In this document: positions 1-6,733 of the stretch, piece after piece
How the letters are laid out: every line of letters starts with the position of its first letter
How positions within the stretch are numbered: position 1 is the first letter of the stretch
NCBI GenBank assembly: GCA_002402245.1
Contig: NVVP01000002.1
Span: 3,480 to 12,324, forward strand
DNA: 8,845 nucleotides
Direction of reading: 5' to 3'
Source of the DNA: Gammaproteobacteria bacterium
GTDB taxonomy: Bacteria; Pseudomonadota; Gammaproteobacteria; Nitrosococcales; Methylophagaceae
Made by a program: the position numbers and the translations under genes
Notes under the pieces: model-generated
What the model was told of the DNA's origin: nothing
The model's database searches: none
Seen by the model: the letters and a program-made list of their open reading frames with translations, nothing else

Positions 1-792
1 CACCCAGATAAAATGATGGCGATCAATCCGGGTCAAGTTTTTGGCGAACTAGACGGTATTAAAGGTAAAGATCCTGCCTTTGGTCTTGACTCTGTTTGGA
101 TAGATGTAAGCCAACGAGAACATGCCCAGGCACAAGGTTATACCGTAGTTGATGTCGACACTGTCATTGCCACACATCTTAGTAAAATACTTCAAAATCA
201 TGCACATGACTTATTAGGTCGAGAAGAAGTACAACAACTTCTAGATAATTTGGCTAAAACGGCACCCAAATTGATTGAAGGTTTAGTGCCAGATACCTTG
301 CCTTTAGCCACCGTACAACGTGTCTTGCAAAACTTATTAGAAGAAAATCTACCTATTCGTGATATTAGAACCATCACCGAGGCATTATCAGAGCAAGCTG
401 TTCGCAATCCAGATACAGACTCTCTTACCGCTGCAACCCGCATGGCACTTAGCCATTCTATTGTTCAGCATGTCAATGGAATTAAGGCTGACTTGCCAAT
501 TATCACTTTAGACCCTGAGCTGGAACAAATATTGCTACAGACCATTCAGGCTACCACTGAAGGTGGCGCTAGCTTAGAACCAGGACTTGCTGAAAATATG
601 CATAAGAATTTACAAGAAGCAACTGAACGACAAGAAATGATAGGAGAATCATCTATTCTCGTTGTTCAAGCAGGTTTACGTACTTGGATTTCACGTTTCA
701 TCCGCCATTCAATTCCCAACTTAAATGTACTGTCATACAACGAAATACCTGATAACAAACAAATTAGAATTGTTGCCAATGTGGGCCGCTAG
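1..792 (+). CDS. flhA: Flagellar biosynthesis protein FlhA, C-terminal part (5' end outside window)
   Basis: FlhA is the large export-gate subunit of the flagellar type III secretion system. Its N-terminal half spans the inner membrane and its C-terminal half forms a cytoplasmic ring that docks chaperone-substrate complexes. The frame is open from base 1 and ends with TAG at 790-792, giving 263 residues. The family is usually about 690-700 residues, so roughly the first 430, including all membrane segments, are missing. What is seen is a soluble cytoplasmic domain with the family's recognisable stretches: the segment around PAFGLDSVWID, then GYTVVDVDTVIATHLS, the HDLLGREEVQQLLDNL helix and the LPIRDIRTITEAL segment. 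The ATGs at 13 and 16 are internal methionines, not starts, because the family-like sequence continues upstream of them. The next gene, flhF, starts 17 bases after the stop, which is the usual order in polar flagellar clusters. Identification is by remembered family pattern, and I am very sure of it. Confidence 0.96.
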   Translation, partial: HPDKMMAINPGQVFGELDGIKGKDPAFGLDSVWIDVSQREHAQAQGYTVVDVDTVIATHLSKILQNHAHDLLGREEVQQLLDNLAKTAPKLIEGLVPDTLPLATVQRVLQNLLEENLPIRDIRTITEALSEQAVRNPDTDSLTAATRMALSHSIVQHVNGIKADLPIITLDPELEQILLQTIQATTEGGASLEPGLAENMHKNLQEATERQEMIGESSILVVQAGLRTWISRFIRHSIPNLNVLSYNEIPDNKQIRIVANVGR

Positions 793-809
793 CCCTCGAG
801 ATTATTATT

Positions 810-2021
810 ATGAAAATTAAACGTTTCCAAGCTGTTGATGTTCGCCAAGCCATTAAAGAAGTACGTGATGTACTCGGGCCTGACGCTGTAATTTTATCTA
901 ATAATAGAGTAGACGGTGGTGTTGAGATCATTGCAGCCATCGACTATGACGAAGCTGAATTTAAACGTCATTCACACTCACGCCCAATAGAAGCCAAACC
1001 AGAAACTAAAGTAGAAATAAATCCCAGTACTGAAAGCCGAATAATCCAACCCCATGCTCCTGTCAGTTCTGCCCCAGTAGAAAATATGTGGTCACAAGAA
1101 CCTACTATTGTTCAAATACGTAAAGAAATATCCAGTATTCGCGACATGCTGCAAAACCAATTATCCGATCTAACTTGGAAAGATATGGAACGCACCAGTC
1201 CTATTCAAATGGAGTTGGTTCAACGTCAATTAAAAATGGGCATTCATATTGATCTAGCTAAACGTATCGCAGCTCAGTATCAAGGCAGTGATGATATCGA
1301 AATAGCATGGCGACAATCACTAGGTATGCTAGCAAGTGAAATTCGCCTTGATGATAATGATATTTTAACTCGTGGCGGCATTTATGCCCTTGTCGGTCCG
1401 ACTGGAGTAGGTAAAACCACGACTATTGCAAAAATAGCCGCTCGCTGTGCTTTAAAACATGGTGCAAAAAATGTAGCACTCATTACAACCGATTGTTATC
1501 GCATTGGCGGACAAGAACAATTACGCACTTATGCCCGCATTTTGGGTGTTCCAGTACGTGTAGCAAAAACACATGAAGAATTAAGTATCGCCTTAAATGA
1601 TCTTATTGATCGTCGCTTTATTTTAATTGATACCGCGGGTATGAATCAGCGTGATGTGCAATTAGCCGAGAAATTTTCTGTTCTAAAACAACAATCACCA
1701 AGGATTAAAAACTATTTAACCCTATCAGCAAACACTCAAGCAAGTGGGCTAAATGATACTATTAATACCTTCTCTAATCTTGAATTAAGTGGCTGTATTT
1801 TGACCAAGACAGATGAAACAAGTAGTTTAGGTGGTGCAATATCAGCATTAATTAGACATAATCTACCTTTAACGTATATTTGTAATGGCCAACAAGTGCC
1901 AGAGGACTTTAGTCTTGCTCGCCCAAATAGCCTACTTCAACAGGCTAGTGACTTGATGAGCGAAGCAGAACTAGATTCATACACAGTTTCCACTTATGGA
2001 GGGGTTGCCGCTTATGGCTGA
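810..2021 (+). CDS. flhF: Flagellar biosynthesis GTPase FlhF
   Basis: FlhF is an SRP-family GTPase (relative of Ffh and FtsY) that marks the cell pole and starts flagellar assembly there. The protein is 403 residues, within the family's range. Residues 1-50 are the conserved B-domain start (MKIKRFQAVDVRQAIKEV). Residues 51-125 are a variable linker rich in Pro, Ser and Glu. The N and G domains follow. GTPase motifs are complete: G1 GPTGVGKT at 196-203, the DCYRIGGQEQL segment at 228-238, G3 DTAG at 274-277, G4 TKTDE at 332-336, and a closing GQQVPEDF segment at 360-367. The ATG at 810 is the natural start because the MKI(K)RF opening is typical; only a weak GAG lies upstream as ribosome site. 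The 3' end overlaps flhG by 8 bases, so the two are probably translated together. No key residue appears to be lost. Confidence 0.96.
   Translation: MKIKRFQAVDVRQAIKEVRDVLGPDAVILSNNRVDGGVEIIAAIDYDEAEFKRHSHSRPIEAKPETKVEINPSTESRIIQPHAPVSSAPVENMWSQEPTIVQIRKEISSIRDMLQNQLSDLTWKDMERTSPIQMELVQRQLKMGIHIDLAKRIAAQYQGSDDIEIAWRQSLGMLASEIRLDDNDILTRGGIYALVGPTGVGKTTTIAKIAARCALKHGAKNVALITTDCYRIGGQEQLRTYARILGVPVRVAKTHEELSIALNDLIDRRFILIDTAGMNQRDVQLAEKFSVLKQQSPRIKNYLTLSANTQASGLNDTINTFSNLELSGCILTKTDETSSLGGAISALIRHNLPLTYICNGQQVPEDFSLARPNSLLQQASDLMSEAELDSYTVSTYGGVAAYG
1998..2004 (+). promoter_or_regulatory. Ribosome binding site that fixes the flhG start
   Basis: GGAGGGG lies 9 bases before the ATG at 2014, a strong Shine-Dalgarno match at good spacing. 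It sits inside the last codons of flhF. An in-frame ATG at 1996 is part of this site itself and has no comparable site in front of it, so 2014 is the better start. Confidence 0.8.
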
Positions 2022-2886
2022 TCACCCTAATGACCAAGCAAAGGGTCTTAGAAAAATAACAAATCCACCACGTCCCGTTAAGGTTATTGCCGTTGCAAGC
2101 GGTAAAGGCGGCGTAGGAAAGACGAACATCACGGTTAATATCGGTACTGCTTTAGCAGCACAAGGTAAAGAAGTATTATTACTTGATGCTGACTTGGGCC
2201 TGGCTAATATTGATGTCATGCTCGGTCTCCATCCCCAATACAATCTATTACATGTATTAGATGGTTCGAAAACACTGGCTGAAATTATTGTTGAAGGTCC
2301 GCATGGCTTAAAAATTATTCCGGCGGCCTCTGGCGTACAAAAAATGGCTGAATTAAGTCCCGCAGAACATGCAGGCATGATCCAAGCCTTTAGCGAAATG
2401 GATCAGCACATTGATGTATTATTGATCGATAGTGCGGCAGGTATTGCCGATAGTGTGGTCAGTTTTACCCGTGCAGCACAAGAAGTAATCGTTGTAGTGT
2501 GTGATGAACCAGCCTCAATCACCGATGCTTACGCCTTCATTAAATTATTAAGTCGTGAACATAATGTTACTCGCTTCCACATCATCGCTAACATGACCCG
2601 CAGCGTGCAAGAAGGTCGCGAATTATTTGATAAAATATCTCTTGTCTGCGAACGTTTTCTTAACGTATCCCTTGATTTCATGGGCATTGTACCGTTTGAT
2701 GAAGACCTTCGCCGTGCAGTCAAAAAACAACGCGCCGTGGTTGAGTTTTTACCTCGAAGTAAATCTTCGACCGCCTTTATGCATTTAGCTAAAAAAATAG
2801 AGTTTTGGCCGATACAGAAACAACCAAAAGGTCATATGGAGTTTTTTATTGAACGTCTTATCCAAGCTAGCTTGGATGTAGCCTGA
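2014..2886 (+). CDS. flhG: Flagellar number regulator FlhG (FleN), MinD/ParA-type ATPase
   Basis: FlhG (FleN in Pseudomonas) is a MinD-like ATPase that limits flagella to the correct number, partly by acting on FlhF and, in Pseudomonas and Vibrio, on the master activator FleQ/FlrA. The product is 290 residues from the ATG at 2014. Residues 7-13 read DQAKGLR, the N-terminal DQAxxLR motif known to stimulate the FlhF GTPase. The deviant Walker A is SGKGGVGKTN at 29-38, with the signature lysine at 31 and the phosphate-binding lysine at 36. DADLGLANIDVMLGL follows at 58-72, and the Walker B-like LLIDSAAG is at 136-143. The C-terminal segment near 274-287 (HMEFFIERLIQASL) could form the amphipathic membrane-binding helix of MinD relatives. 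A longer version from the ATG at 1996 (296 residues) is possible but less likely. The fliA gene begins 2 bases after the stop. Confidence 0.95.
   Translation: MADHPNDQAKGLRKITNPPRPVKVIAVASGKGGVGKTNITVNIGTALAAQGKEVLLLDADLGLANIDVMLGLHPQYNLLHVLDGSKTLAEIIVEGPHGLKIIPAASGVQKMAELSPAEHAGMIQAFSEMDQHIDVLLIDSAAGIADSVVSFTRAAQEVIVVVCDEPASITDAYAFIKLLSREHNVTRFHIIANMTRSVQEGRELFDKISLVCERFLNVSLDFMGIVPFDEDLRRAVKKQRAVVEFLPRSKSSTAFMHLAKKIEFWPIQKQPKGHMEFFIERLIQASLDVA
2790..2815 (+). promoter_or_regulatory. Possible sigma-28 promoter inside the end of flhG
   Basis: TAAA at 2790-2793 is followed after 14 bases by GCCGATAC at 2808-2815. The E. coli FliA consensus is TAAA, 15 bases, GCCGATAA, so this is a 4/4 and 7/8 match with spacing one base short. 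It lies about 75 bases before the fliA start and would allow FliA to raise its own expression. The TGGCCGATA part encodes Trp-Pro-Ile of FlhG, and the Trp-Pro appears conserved in the family, so the match may be accidental. Confidence 0.25.
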
Positions 2887-2888
2887 GA

Positions 2889-3617
2889 ATGAGTGGTGTA
2901 GCTATGTATCATCAAAAAAATACATCAGCCTCAATGACTTCGCTAGTAAAAAAACATGCCACTCTAGTCAAACGTATTGCCTATCATATGATTGCGCGTC
3001 TACCTCATACCGTAGATGTAGATGATCTTATTCAAGCTGGAATGATTGGGCTTCTTGATGCAGCTAATAATTACAATGCCAGCCAAGGCGCCAGCTTTGA
3101 GACCTATGCAGGTATCCGCATTCGTGGTTCAATGTTAGATGAGATTCGACGTAATGACTGGGCCCCCCGCTCCGTTCATAAAAAAGCCCGTGACATTGCT
3201 GAAGTAATTCGAGATATCGAACAAAAAACAGGCCGTCATGCCCGTGATGATGAAGTTGCAAAAAATCTTGGCATGACTCTTGAAGGTTATCACCAGCAAC
3301 TGCATGATTCTGCCGGTTATCAAGTATTTAGTCTTGCCGAGTTTTCTGATAGTGATGAAGTTAATGCCCGACCTATTACTATGGCATTATCAGAACCAGT
3401 TGACTCGATTCAATCTGATGATTTCCATAAATCGTTAACGGAAGCCATCAAAACGTTACCTGAACGGGAGCGGTTATTAATGAATTTGTACTATAATGAT
3501 GAACTAAATTTAAAAGAAATTGGAGAAGTCTTAGGCGTAAGTGAGTCTCGTGTAAGTCAAATACACAGTCAAACGATAATCCGGCTTCGTTCAAAACTAA
3601 GCAATTGGTTGAACTAG
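2889..3617 (+). CDS. fliA: Flagellar sigma factor FliA (sigma-28)
   Basis: FliA directs RNA polymerase to late flagellar genes (flagellin, motor, chemotaxis) and is held inactive by FlgM until the hook is complete. The protein is 242 residues, normal for the family. Region 2 is very clear at 45-95: DDLIQAGMIGLLDA, then SFETYAGIRIRGSMLDEIR and DWAPRSVHKKAR. Region 3 follows (EQKTGRHARDDEVAKNLGM, 111-129). Region 4 carries LPERERLLMNLYY (190-202) and the helix-turn-helix LKEIGEVLGVSESRVSQIHSQ (208-228). The start at ATG 2889 gives an MSGVAMYHQ opening of a length similar to what I recall for the Pseudomonas protein. An alternative ATG at 2904 (MYHQKN), with GAGTGG 7 bases before it, cannot be excluded. 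The gene starts 2 bases after flhG ends, so it is read on the same transcript unless an internal promoter is used. Confidence 0.96.
   Translation: MSGVAMYHQKNTSASMTSLVKKHATLVKRIAYHMIARLPHTVDVDDLIQAGMIGLLDAANNYNASQGASFETYAGIRIRGSMLDEIRRNDWAPRSVHKKARDIAEVIRDIEQKTGRHARDDEVAKNLGMTLEGYHQQLHDSAGYQVFSLAEFSDSDEVNARPITMALSEPVDSIQSDDFHKSLTEAIKTLPERERLLMNLYYNDELNLKEIGEVLGVSESRVSQIHSQTIIRLRSKLSNWLN
3553..3579 (+). promoter_or_regulatory. Weak sigma-28-like site before cheY, inside fliA
   Basis: TAAG at 3553-3556, 15 bases, then AACGATAA at 3572-3579: exact FliA spacing, 3/4 in the -35 core and 6/8 in the -10 element. It would start transcription about 50 bases before cheY. The match is weak and lies in the coding sequence for the FliA region 4 helix, so it is only a candidate. 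Confidence 0.15.
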
Positions 3618-3625
3618 AAAAAGAT

Positions 3626-3631
3626 AGAGGT
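3626..3631 (+). promoter_or_regulatory. Ribosome binding site supporting the TTG start of cheY
   Basis: AGAGGT ends 5 bases before TTG at 3637 and 17 bases before the first ATG at 3649. This spacing suits the TTG and is too long for the ATG. Confidence 0.65.
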
Positions 3632-3636
3632 GTACC

Positions 3637-4026
3637 TTGGATAAAAATATGAAAATTCTCGTTGTAGATGATTTCTCTACTATGCGACGGATTATAAAAA
3701 ACTTACTGCGCGATTTAGGCTTTAATAATACGGTTGAAGCAGATGATGGATTAACTGCATTACCTATCCTGCAAGCCGGGGGCATCGATTTTTTGGTCAC
3801 TGACTGGAATATGCCTGGTATGCAAGGCATCGACCTTTTAAAAGCAGTTCGAGCTGATGAAAAGTTGGCTAAACTACCTGTTTTAATGGTTACAGCAGAA
3901 ACTAAACGCGAGCAAATCATGACAGCAGCCCAAGCAGGCGTGAGTGGTTATGTGGTAAAACCATTTACAGCAGCGACATTAAAAGAGAAGATAGATAAAA
4001 TCTTTGAACGTATTGACGCACAATAA
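3637..4026 (+). CDS. cheY: Chemotaxis response regulator CheY
   Basis: CheY is a single-domain receiver. CheA phosphorylates it, and CheY-P binds the flagellar switch (FliM) to change rotation. The protein is 129 residues, the usual length. The acidic pocket is D11 and D12, the phosphorylated aspartate is D56 in TDWNMPGM, and the switch residues are T86, Y105 and K108 (the last in GYVVKPF). All active-site positions are present. The opening DDFSTMRRIIKNLLRDLGF is the hallmark of flagellar CheY rather than a generic receiver. I choose the TTG at 3637 because a ribosome site stands at the right distance and because the resulting short N-terminal extension before MKILVVDD is similar to those of the Vibrio and E. 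coli proteins. Starting at the ATG at 3649 would remove only four residues and leave the fold intact. The gene lies 19 bases after fliA and 18 before cheZ. Confidence 0.95.
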   Translation: MDKNMKILVVDDFSTMRRIIKNLLRDLGFNNTVEADDGLTALPILQAGGIDFLVTDWNMPGMQGIDLLKAVRADEKLAKLPVLMVTAETKREQIMTAAQAGVSGYVVKPFTAATLKEKIDKIFERIDAQ

Positions 4027-4044
4027 ATAATAATAGGGCGAATC

Positions 4045-4782
4045 ATGGAAGCTACTGATAAAGCATTACAACTCGATGCCGCGCGAGCACTGGTCTCAGC
4101 ATTAGAATCTGATGACATTGAAGAAACGCAGCAACAACTCATGATTCTCACCAGTGGCCACGAAAGTGAACTGTTTAATGAAGTAGGGAAATTAACCCGT
4201 GAGCTTCATGATTCTATGGCCAACTTTCAACTTGATTCACGTTTAGTTGATTTGACTAATAATGATATGCCCAATACGCGTGATCGATTGAACTATGTCA
4301 TTAGCACAACAGAAGAAGCGGCAACTAAAACGCTTGGTTTCATCGAAGATACCCTTCCACTCACTTCAGAGCTCAAACAATCAGCCGATGATATCGAACA
4401 AAGTTGGCATCGTTTTCGCATGAAAGAAATGAATGCAGATGAATTTCGAGCTCTAAGTAAGGAAATTGAAACTTATTTGCCACTTGTAAAAGCACACTCT
4501 GACCAAATTCACGCTAATTTATCAGATATGATGCTGGCTCAGGGGTTTCAAGATCTAACTGGACAAGTTATTCAACAAGTAATTAGTTTAGTTGAAGAAG
4601 TAGAAACGAATTTAGTAGAACTGGTAAAAATTGCCGGTAATCGTAATGAAGACAGGCAAACAAATAATAACGTAGTTGACCCTATTAAAGCTGAAGGTCC
4701 TCAGATTAATGCGGAAAACAACGATAATGTGCTTAATAATCAAGATGAGGTTGATGATTTGTTATCAAGTCTAGGCTTCTAG
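4045..4782 (+). CDS. cheZ: CheY-P phosphatase CheZ
   Basis: CheZ speeds dephosphorylation of CheY-P and so ends the tumble or reversal signal. It forms a dimeric long four-helix bundle. The protein is 245 residues, somewhat longer than the roughly 214 of E. coli. The catalytic region is MLAQGFQDLTGQVI at 163-176. D170 and Q174 match E. coli D143 and Q147, and Q174 would orient the attacking water. A polar linker rich in Asn and Asp (about 200-230) follows. The chain ends in DEVDDLLSSLGF (234-245), nearly identical to the E. coli C-terminal peptide that binds CheY. The ATG at 4045 has TAGGG 6 bases in front of it. The presence of CheZ mostly restricts the source to Proteobacteria, chiefly gamma and beta. 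The neighbours cheY and cheA encode its substrate and the kinase it opposes. Confidence 0.95.
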   Translation: MEATDKALQLDAARALVSALESDDIEETQQQLMILTSGHESELFNEVGKLTRELHDSMANFQLDSRLVDLTNNDMPNTRDRLNYVISTTEEAATKTLGFIEDTLPLTSELKQSADDIEQSWHRFRMKEMNADEFRALSKEIETYLPLVKAHSDQIHANLSDMMLAQGFQDLTGQVIQQVISLVEEVETNLVELVKIAGNRNEDRQTNNNVVDPIKAEGPQINAENNDNVLNNQDEVDDLLSSLGF

Positions 4783-4788
4783 AAGGAT
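4783..4788 (+). promoter_or_regulatory. Ribosome binding site of cheA adjoining the cheZ stop
   Basis: AAGGAT directly follows the cheZ stop codon (4780-4782), and its AAGGA core ends 5 bases before ATG 4793 and 8 before ATG 4796. Either start is possible; they differ by one methionine. Confidence 0.6.
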
Positions 4789-4792
4789 AGAA

Positions 4793-6733
4793 ATGATGAC
4801 ATTAGATACGGAAGATGAAATCCTACAAGATTTTTTAGTCGAAGCAGAAGAAATACTAGAGGGTCTCAATGAAGAGCTTGTTGAGCTAGAAAATCAGCCG
4901 AATGATAGTGAATTACTGAATTCTATATTCCGAGGATTTCATACCATTAAAGGCGGCGCTGGCTTCCTAAGTCTTGATGCAATGGTCGCACTTTGTCATA
5001 AATGTGAAGATCTTTTCAACATACTTCGTCAGGGTGAACGCGTTGTTGATGCAAATATGATGGACACCTTTCTTAAGGTTCTTGATATCCTCAACACCAT
5101 GTTTGCTGAGACTAAGTCAGGTCAATTTCCTACTAGTGCAGACCCCGAAGTTCTGAATCAACTGTCCCATTATCTAAATTCTGATGTAGTCGCTGAGCCA
5201 GAACCCGTTATAGAAACACCTGCCGCTGCAAGTAGTGCAGAAGGCGACGATATTACCGATGAAGAATTCGAAAGTTTACTTGATCAACTACACGGTGAAG
5301 GTTCACCAGGTGATAATGCGTCTAAACCTCCTCCCGCAGCGCCCGCAGGTGGTGATGATATTACTGAGGAAGAATTCGACGCCTTTCTTGATGAACTAGA
5401 TCAAAGTAAAAAAGAAGAGGCTAAAGCAACACCCGTATCAGCTACTCCTCCACCAGCCGTTGAAAAACCAGCCGCTAAGATCGCAGCAACAGCTTCTGCT
5501 AAACAGAATAAACCCGCGGAGGCAAAAGCTGCCGCATCACCTAAACCAGCGGAAACAACTGTCCGTGTTGATACGCAACGCTTAGATGACATCATGAATA
5601 TGGTGGGTGAACTTGTGCTGGTACGTAATAGAATTAGTACATTAGAAAGTGCACTTCACGATGAAGAGATGGCCAAAGCAGTGAGTAATCTCGCGGTGGT
5701 CACAGGTGATTTACAAATGGCCGTGATGAAGACACGGATGCAACCGATTAAAAAGGTATTTGGCCGTTTCCCTCGTGTTGTACGTGATTTAGCGCGTACT
5801 TTAGAGAAAGATATTAATCTTGAACTTCGTGGTGAAAATACCGATTTAGATAAAAATCTAGTTGAAGCATTAGCTGACCCACTGGTGCATTTAGTCAGAA
5901 ACTCTGTTGATCATGGTATTGAAATGCCTGACGTGCGCGAAGCCGCAGGAAAATCTCGCCAGGGTCTGGTGGTATTATCGGCAGCGCAAGAAGGCGATCA
6001 TATCTTGCTTATGATCTCTGATGATGGCGCTGGAATGGATGCCAATGTACTGCGAAGAAAAGCCGTAGAAAAAGGCATGATTGATGAAGATGCCGCCTCT
6101 AGACTGACTGATTCAGAAAGTTACGCACTCATTTTTGCACCAGGCTTTTCTATGAAGGCTGAAATTTCAGATATTTCAGGTCGTGGCGTGGGAATGGATG
6201 TAGTTAAAACAAGTATATCCAAACTCAATGGTGTCATCGAAATTGTTTCAGAGCTTGGCGTCGGAACCACATTAACAATAAAAGTCCCGCTTACTTTAGC
6301 CATTATGCCTACATTAATGGTCATGCTCGGTGAACAAATATTTGCCTTCCCACTCGTCAGTGTTAATGAGATTTTCCACTTAGACTTAACTAAAACGAAT
6401 GTAGTGGATGGCCAGCAGACTATTATTGTGCGCAATAAAACACTGCCGCTATTTTATTTAAGAAAGTGGTTAACAGAAAGCTTTAGTAATCTTGAGCCAT
6501 CAGATGGCGAACCTACTATTGAACATGTAGTAATTGTTAATGTAGGTACGCAACGTGTCGGCTTTGTTGTAGACAAGTTAATAGGCCAAGAAGAAGTAGT
6601 CATCAAACCACTAGGCGCACTACTTCATGGAACTAAAGGTCTTGCGGGTGCAACTATCACTGGTGATGGTAGCATTGCATTAATTCTCGATTTTCCTGAA
6701 TTAATGGCCCACTACAGTCACAGAGGATATTAA
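4793..6733 (+). CDS. cheA: Chemotaxis histidine kinase CheA
   Basis: CheA autophosphorylates in response to receptors, through CheW, and passes phosphate to CheY. The protein has 646 residues. P1 (HPt) is at about 5-125, with the phosphorylated H50 in FRGFHTIKGGAGF. P3, the dimerisation domain, begins near 257 (VRVDTQRLDDIMNMVGELV). P4, the kinase, has the N box with DPLVHLVRNSVDHG at 362-375, G1 DDGAGM at 410-415, the F box IFAPGFS at 447-453 and G2 GRGVGMDVV at 463-471. P5, the CheW-like domain, runs from about 500 to 640. The region 131-255 is low in complexity, rich in Ala, Pro and Glu, and does not look like a folded CheY-binding P2 domain. Instead it has two copies of a GDDIT-(D/E)-EEF motif (see repeat entries). 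No catalytic residue is missing. The gene lies 10 bases after cheZ. The gene after it is motC, not cheB. Confidence 0.95.
   Translation: MMTLDTEDEILQDFLVEAEEILEGLNEELVELENQPNDSELLNSIFRGFHTIKGGAGFLSLDAMVALCHKCEDLFNILRQGERVVDANMMDTFLKVLDILNTMFAETKSGQFPTSADPEVLNQLSHYLNSDVVAEPEPVIETPAAASSAEGDDITDEEFESLLDQLHGEGSPGDNASKPPPAAPAGGDDITEEEFDAFLDELDQSKKEEAKATPVSATPPPAVEKPAAKIAATASAKQNKPAEAKAAASPKPAETTVRVDTQRLDDIMNMVGELVLVRNRISTLESALHDEEMAKAVSNLAVVTGDLQMAVMKTRMQPIKKVFGRFPRVVRDLARTLEKDINLELRGENTDLDKNLVEALADPLVHLVRNSVDHGIEMPDVREAAGKSRQGLVVLSAAQEGDHILLMISDDGAGMDANVLRRKAVEKGMIDEDAASRLTDSESYALIFAPGFSMKAEISDISGRGVGMDVVKTSISKLNGVIEIVSELGVGTTLTIKVPLTLAIMPTLMVMLGEQIFAFPLVSVNEIFHLDLTKTNVVDGQQTIIVRNKTLPLFYLRKWLTESFSNLEPSDGEPTIEHVVIVNVGTQRVGFVVDKLIGQEEVVIKPLGALLHGTKGLAGATITGDGSIALILDFPELMAHYSHRGY
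5243..5290 (+). repeat. CheA linker repeat, copy 1
   Basis: It encodes GDDITDEEFESLLDQL (CheA residues 151-166). Copy 2 lies 108 bases (36 codons) downstream in the same frame. The two differ by 10-15 bases out of 48, many of them silent, which suggests an old duplication kept at the protein level. Confidence 0.75.
5351..5398 (+). repeat. CheA linker repeat, copy 2
   Basis: It encodes GDDITEEEFDAFLDEL (CheA residues 187-202), 11 of 16 residues identical to copy 1 and the rest mostly conservative. Both copies look like short acidic amphipathic helices set in a Pro/Ala-rich disordered linker. Confidence 0.75.

Noticed and set aside
1996..2013. Earlier in-frame ATG for flhG (six extra residues, MEGLPL)
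   Set aside because: This ATG overlaps the GGAGGGG ribosome site that serves the ATG at 2014 and has no good site of its own.
2022..2378. Open frame of 118 codons on the - strand within flhG
   Set aside because: It lies wholly opposite a strongly conserved gene, has no recognisable family pattern, and is explained as a shadow of the coding strand.
2446..2453. GCCGATAG inside flhG as a sigma-28 -10 element
   Set aside because: No TAAA-like -35 stands at the right distance (the bases there are CGAT), and there is no gene start close downstream.
3597..3920. Open frame of 107 codons on the - strand across the fliA-cheY junction
   Set aside because: It is antisense to conserved receiver-domain codons, with no recognisable protein features.
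6121..6435. Open frame of 104 codons on the - strand within cheA
   Set aside because: It is opposite the P4-P5 part of cheA and has no family resemblance or convincing start context.
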